50,505 bases of DNA from Hominisplanchenecus murintestinalis (lineage in GTDB: Bacteria > Bacillota > Clostridia > Lachnospirales > Lachnospiraceae): assembly GCA_004793585.1 (NCBI GenBank), contig SRZB01000024.1, positions 1 to 50,505 of the forward strand, written 5' to 3'. The translations under genes were made by a program, and so were the position numbers. Of the stretch, positions 43,884 through 50,505 are shown piece by piece. Position 1 is the stretch's first letter. Every line of letters begins with the position of its first letter. The notes under the pieces were generated by a model. That model did no database searches. It was not told the origin of the DNA and worked only from the letters and a program-made list of their open reading frames with translations.

Positions 43884-44519
43884 TTAAAACACTGGCTGTC
43901 CATACGCATCCAGCACATCATTGATTTCAAACATGTCATAAATCTTATTCTGCAAGAAATATGCCACGATAATATCTGTTTTGGAACTTCTGGATAATGC
44001 GAAACCGGCACTTGCCAATAAATCCTTTGCTTCATCCAGAGATAATTCCAGAGCAATCGTAAAAGCCAGTACCGTTTTTTTATTTGGAACATAATTGACA
44101 TCTTTCCGGATTTTTGAAAAATGCCGACGATCCACATACGCCTTTGTATATGCTTCTGAATCAGTCATACCACGCTCATCAATCATTCGGAGTAATCTCT
44201 GTGAAAATGTTTCCTCCAACTGATTCATCAAATTATCAATATTTCTGTTTACCGACATCGTAGAAGACATACCTTTTTGTATTTTTGTCTTCTGCATCGT
44301 TGAAACATCAAATTCTTCCGGTAATATATCTTCTGACAAACTGCTTTCTTTTACAGGCTCTTCCTGGAAAGCCTTTTCTTCAGCTCTCTTTTTCCGAAAT
44401 TTTGTAATTTTATCAAAAATTGATTTCATTTCTTTATCCATTTTGATATCATCTTTTACCGGCTCATAATACTTATCTATGTATTTCCCTACCTCATCAA
44501 TCAGCTTCTGATCTGCCAT
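43884..44519 (-). CDS. Helical protein with degenerate XRE-like region, 211 aa
   Basis: The N-terminal ~90 residues are charged and helical. Residues ~110-190 (SEAYTKAYVDRRHFSKIRKD, then VPNKKTVLAFTIALELSLDE, AKDLLASAGFALSR) follow an XRE-like helix-turn-helix pattern without a clear basic recognition helix. It is the second gene after GTCGC promoter copy 2, downstream of the repeat protein by 25 bases. It could be the regulator of the GTCGC promoters or a partner of the VWA protein. No database name is recognised. Confidence 0.65.
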   Translation of the reverse strand: MADQKLIDEVGKYIDKYYEPVKDDIKMDKEMKSIFDKITKFRKKRAEEKAFQEEPVKESSLSEDILPEEFDVSTMQKTKIQKGMSSTMSVNRNIDNLMNQLEETFSQRLLRMIDERGMTDSEAYTKAYVDRRHFSKIRKDVNYVPNKKTVLAFTIALELSLDEAKDLLASAGFALSRSSKTDIIVAYFLQNKIYDMFEINDVLDAYGQPVF

Positions 44520-44544
44520 AATCTGTACCGCCTTTTATAAATTC

Positions 44545-44847
44545 TTAATCATCGTAATGATTGAATCCACCTAAAAATCCTGGATTGCTATGCCCCCTCT
44601 TATGCCCTTTATCATCATAATGGTTCAAACCGCCAAAGAATCCTGGACGACTCTCACCTATTTTGTGCCCGTTATTATCATAATGATTCATGCCACCAAA
44701 AAAGGAAGGCGAACTATGTCCGATTTTCTTTCCATTTGCATCATAATCGTTCATACCACCAAAGAATCCCGGTCGGCTCTCGCCTACTTTTTTTCCGTTT
44801 GCATCATAATGGTTTATGGATCCAAATAACCCTGGTCTGCTATATCC
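44545..44847 (-). repeat. Tandem ~63-bp coding repeats (5 units, last partial)
   Basis: The DNA repeats every 63 bases, encoding SRPG-FFGG-NHYD-type units from near 44847 to the gene end. Nucleotide identity between units is high in the FGG-NHYD part and lower in the linker, so slippage-driven change in unit number is possible. Confidence 0.7.
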
Positions 44848-44859
44848 TTTTTTACTCAT
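44545..44859 (-). CDS. Tandem 21-residue repeat protein, 104 aa
   Basis: Almost the whole protein is 4.7 copies of a 21-residue unit with consensus S-x-P-G-F-F-G-G-x-N-H-Y-D-x-x-G-x-K-x-G. There is no signal peptide, membrane segment or cysteine. The copies differ mainly at polar positions, so they are diverged, not recent duplications. The function is unknown; the aromatic/glycine pattern suggests stacked beta-turns or a binding scaffold. It is the first gene after GTCGC promoter copy 2, with GGAGGGTGAG before the ATG. Confidence 0.75.
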   Translation of the reverse strand: MSKKGYSRPGLFGSINHYDANGKKVGESRPGFFGGMNDYDANGKKIGHSSPSFFGGMNHYDNNGHKIGESRPGFFGGLNHYDDKGHKRGHSNPGFLGGFNHYDD

Positions 44860-44900
44860 AATCTCACCCTCCTGACTCTATTAGCCTCTTGTTTGATCTC

Positions 44901-44944
44901 AGAATAACACACTTTTCTCATTTGGAAGTCGCATAACAGGCGAC
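44901..44944 (-). promoter_or_regulatory. GTCGC-type activator promoter, copy 2 (repeat-protein operon)
   Basis: GTCGC-ATAACAG-GCGAC (44928-44944). On the minus strand the core is followed by exactly 21 bases and a -10 TATTCT (44901-44906), 42 bases before the repeat-protein ATG. As in the other copies there is no -35 hexamer 17 bases upstream of the -10. Confidence 0.75.
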
Positions 44945-45009
44945 ATTCTTTTATCGCATAATATAAACCTTAGCACATCTGCAAACGCTAATAGCTGTTT
45001 TCAATTATT

Positions 45010-45735
45010 CTAATCTGGAATGACATGATATTTCATATGTCTTGCCTTGAACCAACAGTATTCATCTGTTATTTGTTCCACTTCAATCATATCATCTACA
45101 AAATATACATATCCATTTTTCATTATTAACGTGGAACACGACCAATATGGATCACAACACTCTGGATCTCTGCTTTCTGAACAATACTCTAAGTCATCCC
45201 AAAACCATATTTCAACTTGGCATCCCCATATTCCGGTGAACCTCAGATACAGTTCTCCTCCATCTAATATTTTTTGTTCTTCAATACATGCATCATGAAA
45301 ATTCCCAGTCGCCAAATCAAAGTCTTCGATATCTTTTTTCGTTTTTATCTCACGATACTCTTCATATGCATAGGATTCTTCAATTTTTAAACATTGCTGC
45401 ATAATATCATTAGGAACAATTTCTTCTGAAATAATTTTGTCTGCCAGTTCTCTTGGAAGGAATTCTACACCGCCTGTACCATCTTGTTCGTTTATAATCC
45501 ACCCACTCTCATCAGAATCTATAATCAATATCTGCTTTATTAAATATTTTGTATCAGGCTGCATATAAAACCACTTTATCAATTTCGTTTTTTCTTCGTT
45601 AAATACTACATAATATGGTGTATGAATTCTTTCAAGATAACGTTGATAGTCATCTTCTGATTTTACATCACTATAATAGCCGAATACCGATGAAATATAA
45701 TATTTTCCATTGCCTTGTCTGATTATTGCGTGCAT
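45010..45735 (-). CDS. Hypothetical protein, 241 aa
   Basis: An acidic cytoplasmic protein with many aromatic residues (TGIWGCQVEIWFWDDLEYC near residue 165) and a cysteine-rich stretch (CCDPYWSCS). It has no membrane segment. It follows the 487-residue gene by 13 bases and is the last gene of a four-gene leftward group starting at 48810. Immunity proteins often look like this (small, acidic, paired with a toxin-like protein), but no specific family is recognised. Confidence 0.6.
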   Translation of the reverse strand: MHAIIRQGNGKYYISSVFGYYSDVKSEDDYQRYLERIHTPYYVVFNEEKTKLIKWFYMQPDTKYLIKQILIIDSDESGWIINEQDGTGGVEFLPRELADKIISEEIVPNDIMQQCLKIEESYAYEEYREIKTKKDIEDFDLATGNFHDACIEEQKILDGGELYLRFTGIWGCQVEIWFWDDLEYCSESRDPECCDPYWSCSTLIMKNGYVYFVDDMIEVEQITDEYCWFKARHMKYHVIPD

Positions 45736-45748
45736 ACTGCGACCTCTT

Positions 45749-47212
45749 TCAATCCATAAAAAACGATGCTATTTTTTCTTTGCTATCTAATATCTCGTCT
45801 ACTGGTACTCCACATGATTTTGCCAAATCAATAGAACCTTCAAAGGCTACACGAATGTCTGGTGCAAATGCCCTGTTTAATAATTCCATGAACAGCTTCG
45901 TATCCTTACCAATTTCATCTACAAATTTCTGATATTGATCCTGTAATGAAACATCCAGCTGACGTACTGCTTCTGCATATTCTTCAAATATCTTCTGTTC
46001 TCTGGCTGACAGATTATCTTTTGCAATCTGATACATCATGGTTCCTACAGTATTGCCAATCACTGCGCCAAGTACAGGAACCGGAATCAATACTTGGCCT
46101 GCAAATGAAGAAAGTGCACTAACTGAAGCATCTAAACATAACATTTCTGAATTCTCAATAAATCTCTGTTCATCTACATTTCCCTGCTTTAATTGATATG
46201 CCTGTTCCGCAATACCAAATGTTGCTGTTACCATTGCGCTTGCTACAGCTGCCGGAGTTGCAGTAAAATTTGTCAATGTATAAATAGATGCTCCTCGTAT
46301 CCCACCCTTCAAGGTTCCTTTTCCTGTAGTAGCTGCAATCTCTTTCCAATCATCCTCATCAAAAGCATTGAATTTCTTACCAGACTTTCTTTTTTCAGCT
46401 ATTTCCAGGCACAATGCCATAGCACCCTCAATTGCGGCTGCAGCTGCTGTTGCTTTCACTCCCTCAGATAACGTAGGTTTACTTTTATTATATGCCTGTT
46501 CTTTTCTTTCCTGATTTCGTTTTCTTAAACTACCCTTTTCTTTTGAAAAAGTCTGTTCGTATGTGCCTTTCTGGACTTCAGAATATTTTAATTTAGACGG
46601 TTCTACTTTATCTAATGGAATATCACCATTTTTAAAAAATTCATGTACTTCTCTCCACTGTTTCAGAGAAAAATCGCCTGTTGAAGTCGGCATTTTATTT
46701 GCTTCTTTTTCTGAAATCGAAAGCAGCCACTTGATTTTCTCGTAATGGTCTTCCGGAATCTGATATACTCCGCCATTATCAAGAAAATCAGGATAAGCAT
46801 TTAAATGCATACGAATTGCCTGTAGTGATAAATGCCCGCCTCCGTTTACAAATTTCTGCTGGATTAGTGTTGCTCCCCTTCTCAAATCTTCAGGCCCATT
46901 ATCATTAATCCATTCGTATATTGGTGCTTTTCCTTCTATCTGTTCTCTGGCATTTCCAATACCACATTCTGCAACTTCAGCAATAAATCCGTGCATTCCA
47001 TATTGGCCGCCTCGTCCTTTTCCATTATTCACGATATCTCTGCTAATAGTTTTAAGTGTTTCACTAATGGTAGACATCGCTTCGTTCAGATTTAATTCTT
47101 CTTTCTGCAATGCTTCCATCAATCTGTCTAATCGCACCTGATTCAGGTAATTAATCCATGAAGCAACAGCTTGTTCTTGCCCACTTTTAATCATCTTTTT
47201 AGCTTCTATCAT
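45749..47212 (-). CDS. Large Ala-rich protein with hydrophobic C-terminal half, 487 aa
   Basis: Not recognised. The N-terminal ~240 residues are soluble, with HGFIAEVAECGIGNAREQIE near residue 75 and GGHLSLQAIRMHLNAYPDFL near 125. Residues ~250-420 contain hydrophobic Ala/Gly-rich segments (KATAAAAAIEGAMALCLEIA, ATPAAVASAMVTATFGIAEQ, VLIPVPVLGAVIGNTVGTMM) that could insert in membranes or form a helical bundle. It lies 5 bases after the 363-residue Gly/Ala-rich gene, so the two probably act together. A membrane-active effector is possible; nothing shows it directly. Confidence 0.6.
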   Translation of the reverse strand: MIEAKKMIKSGQEQAVASWINYLNQVRLDRLMEALQKEELNLNEAMSTISETLKTISRDIVNNGKGRGGQYGMHGFIAEVAECGIGNAREQIEGKAPIYEWINDNGPEDLRRGATLIQQKFVNGGGHLSLQAIRMHLNAYPDFLDNGGVYQIPEDHYEKIKWLLSISEKEANKMPTSTGDFSLKQWREVHEFFKNGDIPLDKVEPSKLKYSEVQKGTYEQTFSKEKGSLRKRNQERKEQAYNKSKPTLSEGVKATAAAAAIEGAMALCLEIAEKRKSGKKFNAFDEDDWKEIAATTGKGTLKGGIRGASIYTLTNFTATPAAVASAMVTATFGIAEQAYQLKQGNVDEQRFIENSEMLCLDASVSALSSFAGQVLIPVPVLGAVIGNTVGTMMYQIAKDNLSAREQKIFEEYAEAVRQLDVSLQDQYQKFVDEIGKDTKLFMELLNRAFAPDIRVAFEGSIDLAKSCGVPVDEILDSKEKIASFFMD

Positions 47213-47217
47213 TTACT

Positions 47218-48309
47218 TTATTCCTCCACAGTTTCACCAAGCGTTGCTGCTAAAGATTTTGCATTGTTCACAAGTGTTCCCAATAACATTTGCCCTTCAT
47301 CTGCTATTTCTATAAAGTTCTTTCCATAGTAAGTCATACATTTTCCGTATTGATCATTCAACATACTTCTTAATTTTTCCGTCTTATCTAATAATGACTG
47401 CATTTTGACACTAACTTCACTAACCGATTCAACATTGTGTAATACTGCCTCAATCTCTTCTTTTTTTTCTTTACCGAGTTTGATTTTTTTACTTGCAAAC
47501 AGAGCGATTGATGCTAATAGTGTAGCTCCTCCAATTGTCCAGCCTACTGGACCGGCCATTGCCAAAAATGCAGTTCCAGATGCCATTCCACCTCCCCCAG
47601 CAGCGGCTGCACCACCTCCAAGCCATGCTAAAGCTGCATTAGTAGCAGCTGCACCTGACAATGTTGATATAGCAGTTCCTGTAGAAGCTGTACCAAATGT
47701 AGTTGCTACCCACATAGCTGCACTCGGAGCCAAACTGGCTACAGCAATACCTCCGGCTACTCCTGCACCTACACCTGCCATGGATTTCTTTGCCGCATCG
47801 AGTTCTTGTGTTGCATAATCACATACATCTTTGAATTCTTTTTTATAAAGTTGGATCTCCTTGAAATCTGCATCAAAATTCTTTGGATGATTTGCGATAC
47901 TGTTTATTAAGTTTTCAACATTTTCCAGTAAATCCACAGATCGTTCCCGCTGTCTAAGAATGGCTGAGCCGTTATTCTCAAACTCTGCATATGCCGCATT
48001 ATACCTATTTACTGCGTCATGAAGTTGGTCATCAAGGCTGCACTGCTTTTCTTTGTTATCGTCTTGTGAGCCCTGTTTTTTATGTTCAGCCACCACATTT
48101 TTTATCGTATCAGCACTTGTTTTTGCTCCATTTGTAATCTTTTCGGCTCCGTCCTTTACTCCGTTTGATACGAACACAAGACCATCTTTCGTTCCCTTAG
48201 AAATCTTATCAAGCACCTCACTATCTTTTGCCTGTTTTTCTACCTCTGCAATAGTTCCACTAATAAAATCTCCTACATTTTTCAATTTATCTTTAAATGG
48301 TTTTCCCAT
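47218..48309 (-). CDS. Gly/Ala-rich, possibly membrane-inserting protein, 363 aa
   Basis: The N-terminus is amphipathic and repetitive (KISKGTKDGLVFVSNGVKDG, EKITNGAKTSADTIKNVVAE). Residues ~95-175 are helical. Residues ~178-275 are strongly Gly/Ala-rich (GVGAGVAGGIAVASLAP, AWLGGGAAAAGGGGMASGT, VGWTIGGATLLASIALFASK), with glycine-zipper-like spacing typical of membrane-inserting hairpins. A helical C-terminus follows. It has no signal peptide. The helix-hydrophobic hairpin-helix design is common in pore or membrane-bending proteins, so a membrane effector is inferred. Confidence 0.6.
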   Translation of the reverse strand: MGKPFKDKLKNVGDFISGTIAEVEKQAKDSEVLDKISKGTKDGLVFVSNGVKDGAEKITNGAKTSADTIKNVVAEHKKQGSQDDNKEKQCSLDDQLHDAVNRYNAAYAEFENNGSAILRQRERSVDLLENVENLINSIANHPKNFDADFKEIQLYKKEFKDVCDYATQELDAAKKSMAGVGAGVAGGIAVASLAPSAAMWVATTFGTASTGTAISTLSGAAATNAALAWLGGGAAAAGGGGMASGTAFLAMAGPVGWTIGGATLLASIALFASKKIKLGKEKKEEIEAVLHNVESVSEVSVKMQSLLDKTEKLRSMLNDQYGKCMTYYGKNFIEIADEGQMLLGTLVNNAKSLAATLGETVEE

Positions 48310-48330
48310 AACAATTATCCTTCTTCCTTG

Positions 48331-48810
48331 TCAAAATAATGTTGGATCCGCTCCATACCATGTCTGCACGTCGTTTTCTGTTGTAACATTTTCAATCCAT
48401 GCAATACCAAATACATACTTCGTTGTCTTAGTTTCTTTCATAACCAAATATAAAACACCGTCTCCCATATACTCGTTATCGTAATCATATCTATCTGAGA
48501 CGCACATACCATCCGCATAATATCCTGATTCGCCTTCCATGCCTATTGACAATTTAGTATTGTCTTTGTAAAACGATTTCAATTCTAATCGCTCTCCTGG
48601 TTCTATTCCATCCTTTTTAGATGAAACATGTCCCTTTATTTTACAAGAGATTGTATGTATTTTTCCATCTGGAATAAAATCAATTTTAATGGCATATCTC
48701 CCACTAACGTCAGGACATAATTTGTCTGACACTCTAATATTCTTTTCCATATATTCAACCTTGTTGTCATCTACATATATTTCAATATCTCCTAATGGTG
48801 TGGTTAGCAT
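48331..48810 (-). CDS. Hypothetical beta-rich protein, 159 aa
   Basis: The protein alternates short beta-like segments (IEIYVDDNKVEYM, RYAIKIDFIPDGKIHTISCK, GVLYLVMKETKTTKYVFGIA) and has no membrane part or catalytic motif. It is the first gene of the 48810-45010 group, with GGAGGAG before its ATG and an extended -10 upstream. It is possibly a small lectin- or immunity-like domain; not recognised. Confidence 0.55.
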   Translation of the reverse strand: MLTTPLGDIEIYVDDNKVEYMEKNIRVSDKLCPDVSGRYAIKIDFIPDGKIHTISCKIKGHVSSKKDGIEPGERLELKSFYKDNTKLSIGMEGESGYYADGMCVSDRYDYDNEYMGDGVLYLVMKETKTTKYVFGIAWIENVTTENDVQTWYGADPTLF

Positions 48811-48833
48811 TAATTCTCCTCCAATCTGCTTTT

Positions 48834-48842
48834 ATTATAACA
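48834..48842 (-). promoter_or_regulatory. Extended -10 promoter of the 48810-45010 gene group
   Basis: On the minus strand TGT-TATAAT makes an extended -10 (TGnTATAAT), 24 bases before the ATG of the 159-residue gene. The hexamer 17 bases further upstream is GTGCGT, not a consensus -35, which fits an extended -10 promoter. Confidence 0.55.
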
Positions 48843-48863
48843 TTCAATCGTTCTTTACGCACT

Positions 48864-48896
48864 AAAAAGGATGTAGGAATCAACTTCCCACATCCT
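48864..48896 (-). terminator. Rho-independent terminator of the conjugative-element gene
   Basis: On the minus strand AGGATGTGGGAA and TTCCTACATCCT pair across a 5-base loop and are followed by T5. It lies 25 bases past the stop of the 498-residue gene and separates it from the 48810 promoter. Confidence 0.85.
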
Positions 48897-48920
48897 CATT
48901 AGTAGCTTAATATCCGCTGT

Positions 48921-50417
48921 TTATCTTACACCCAAATCAGCTCCTCTCTCCGGCTTATCTTTTCCCTGTTTTTCCTGAATAATTCTCTTATTGATTTCCA
49001 AGCGTTCATGGATTGACGGTTTCTTTTCTTTTCCTGGCATTGCCTTTTTCTGTGCTACTGCCTTTCTTTCAGCTTTCCCTGCGTCCCTAACTGCTGTATT
49101 TATTTCAACGCCAGCTCTTGGCACAGCCTCTCTGCTCTCATTTTTCTCTGCCACCTGCTGTTCTCGTCTCTCCTTCACGCCTTTTTCTTCCAGACTGCAA
49201 AAACTCTGCAGATACGACAGTACATGGTTCTGCATATCCGTCAGATCTTCCATATACTTCTGATACTCTTCATTGCCTTTTCCTTGCTGGTAGCTGATCC
49301 AGCTTTCATCCGTCAATTTCATTTCATTCTGCATCTTTAATTGACTGATGATGCCGCCATTTCCGCTACCAATGTCTATCTTACCTTGAAAATGATGCAA
49401 CATCTTGTCGCCCTTCTCAGCATAATATACTGTAAAAAACATCTGTGCTGTCGTTTTTGGTTCGTTGGTGTTGGGATCACGATCAGCATACCAGGCTTTG
49501 TCCTGTTCTACGGTTTTTGAATCCAGATCAGATAACTTTTGACATCTTGGATTCCCCAGCTCACTTTTCTCACAATAATTCACATACACCATCGGTTCCA
49601 TATCTTTTGGAAGCTCCGGTTCATAGGCTTTCAGTCTTTCCATCAATACGCCTGCACGAACAGACAGGTCGCATTCTTCGTCTACAATATCCTTCAAGTA
49701 AGAAACATAATAATGAATATTACCGCTTTGTAAATCCAACATTACTTCCTGTACCGTATTTTCTCCCATCTCAACATTATCCCGATACTCATACGGATCA
49801 AAAGCTTCTGCAATCTCATCCATTGCCTCTGCCAGCTGTTCTGTGGTCATCTTCTCTGGATACATTGCTTCTCGAACATCCCTCATCGGTACATACTTAT
49901 AGTCCGGCAATGCTTCATGAATTTTCTCAATTCCTTCCCGTACCAGTGCAAGTTCTCCATAAAACCGAACATCATCCATCAGATTTCCAAATACAGTATT
50001 TCCTTTTACGATTGCAAATTCGGCTTCATCGTAGTAACTGTCTTCCGGATCACGATAGATAATTCCCATTGAGCATCCGAGATAAGCTGTTTCTGGATTC
50101 TCCCTATATTTTTCATAGACTGCAGCTATCTGATTAACATCGGTACTTTTTTCATAAGCTCCCATGTCATGGAACTCATCACATTCTGTGGCAAAGTATT
50201 CCAGATAAGGTTCTTTCTTCGGTGGCATATTGTTGAGGACGTTATCAATCATGTTATAATTCGCCTCTTCCAGTTCCTCCACCTTTGCTAAAGGCTTATA
50301 TTCGCCCTGGCTTTTCTGAATCTCTGCCATTACAACCTCATCCATTTCTTCTACCTTTTCCATCAACTGATCATACTCCCCACGGATGCGTTCCCCAGTC
50401 CAGCCTTCGTCTTCCAA
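48921..50417 (-). CDS. Conjugative-element LPD/DUF4316-like protein, 498 aa
   Basis: A soluble protein with AEFAIVKGNTVFGN and GIEKIHEALPDYKYVPMRD in the middle, a VMLDLQSGNIHYYVSYLKDI segment near residue 230, and a charged, coiled C-terminus ending in KPSIHERLEINKRI. These resemble YodL/DUF4316-like large-polyvalent-protein regions found in Firmicutes ICEs; function is unknown. The frame opens with AAEELL directly after a TGA. The first usable start is TTG at 50417, preceded by AGAGGA. An ATG in another frame (about 50434) leads nowhere. The 5' end may therefore be truncated or frame-broken at this edge of the window. Confidence 0.7.
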   Translation of the reverse strand: MEDEGWTGERIRGEYDQLMEKVEEMDEVVMAEIQKSQGEYKPLAKVEELEEANYNMIDNVLNNMPPKKEPYLEYFATECDEFHDMGAYEKSTDVNQIAAVYEKYRENPETAYLGCSMGIIYRDPEDSYYDEAEFAIVKGNTVFGNLMDDVRFYGELALVREGIEKIHEALPDYKYVPMRDVREAMYPEKMTTEQLAEAMDEIAEAFDPYEYRDNVEMGENTVQEVMLDLQSGNIHYYVSYLKDIVDEECDLSVRAGVLMERLKAYEPELPKDMEPMVYVNYCEKSELGNPRCQKLSDLDSKTVEQDKAWYADRDPNTNEPKTTAQMFFTVYYAEKGDKMLHHFQGKIDIGSGNGGIISQLKMQNEMKLTDESWISYQQGKGNEEYQKYMEDLTDMQNHVLSYLQSFCSLEEKGVKERREQQVAEKNESREAVPRAGVEINTAVRDAGKAERKAVAQKKAMPGKEKKPSIHERLEINKRIIQEKQGKDKPERGADLGVR

Positions 50418-50505
50418 AAGTTCCTCTGCCGCTCATCAAAATATTAATAAACCTGAATTATTCACAGCTGTGCCGTGAAAGTGGCTGAAAGCCACATAGT
50501 TACTG

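Noticed and set aside
49445-50062. Plus-strand reading frame of 205 residues opposite the 498-residue gene
   Set aside because: His/Pro/Leu-rich antisense shadow with no motif; the leftward gene has family-like sequence.
50464-50493. CACAGCTGTG palindrome and GTGGCT-GAA-AGCCAC hairpin at the window edge
   Set aside because: They lie at the cut end with no context; they might be a terminator or regulatory hairpin of a gene outside the window.

Overview
The window is AT-rich Firmicutes DNA. Strong GGAGG-type ribosome sites, a LexA-like DNA-binding domain beside a Y-family polymerase, and MobC/relaxase and LPD/DUF4316-like mobile-element proteins point to a gut Clostridia (Lachnospiraceae-like) genome. 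That placement is inferred from gene content only. Most of the window reads as an integrative or mobilisable element carrying a large defence island. I saw no rRNA, tRNA, CRISPR array or prophage structural genes.

Layout. 1-5.97 kb holds an Rpn-type nuclease, small hypothetical proteins, an SOS-like module (Y-family polymerase with a frameshift, a LexA DNA-binding domain alone, and a divergent S24 repressor with paired operators) and a small XRE regulator. 5.98-10.3 kb is one giant STAND-type NTPase with an N-terminal nuclease-like domain. 10.4-13.2 kb is the mobilisation module (oriT-like inverted repeats, mobC, relaxase). 13.2-14.3 kb holds DUF188 and SRAP housekeeping genes. 14.3-20.5 kb is a TerY-P-like phosphorylation module: PH/GRAM-like protein, Ser/Thr kinase with zinc ribbon, VWA protein, PP2C phosphatase, transglutaminase-like protein, and a BspA-type LRR protein. 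20.5-41 kb is a complete type 1 BREX locus (XRE regulator, brxA, brxB, brxC, pglX, pglZ, brxL, all on the minus strand). Two accessory blocks interrupt it. Between pglX and pglZ lie DUF262, HEPN, an N6-adenine methyltransferase and a Septu-like PtuA/PtuB pair. Between pglZ and brxL lies an ATPase/TOPRIM pair resembling PARIS or OLD. 41.1-45 kb contains a zinc-ribbon membrane protein, a DEDD exonuclease, a second VWA protein, an XRE-like protein and a 21-residue tandem-repeat protein. 45-48.8 kb has two large Ala/Gly-rich, possibly membrane-active proteins and two unknowns. 48.9-50.4 kb is a conjugative-element LPD/DUF4316-like protein.

Two observations stand out. First, three promoters share the same architecture: inverted repeat GTCGC-N7-GYGAC, then exactly 21 bp, then a -10 hexamer. 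The repeat is centred near -41.5, where class II activators bind. One drives the kinase/VWA/phosphatase operon on one side of BREX. The other two drive the VWA/exonuclease and repeat-protein operons on the other side, 24 kb away. The flanks therefore look like one regulon split by the BREX cassette. Second, the ATPase and TOPRIM reading frames join at a canonical -1 slippery heptamer (A AAT TTA) with an SD-like AGGGA 10 nt upstream. This suggests programmed production of an ATPase-TOPRIM fusion. The rival explanation is a one-base indel: two other genes here (dinB and the LRR gene) show homopolymer-linked frame breaks without slippery signals.
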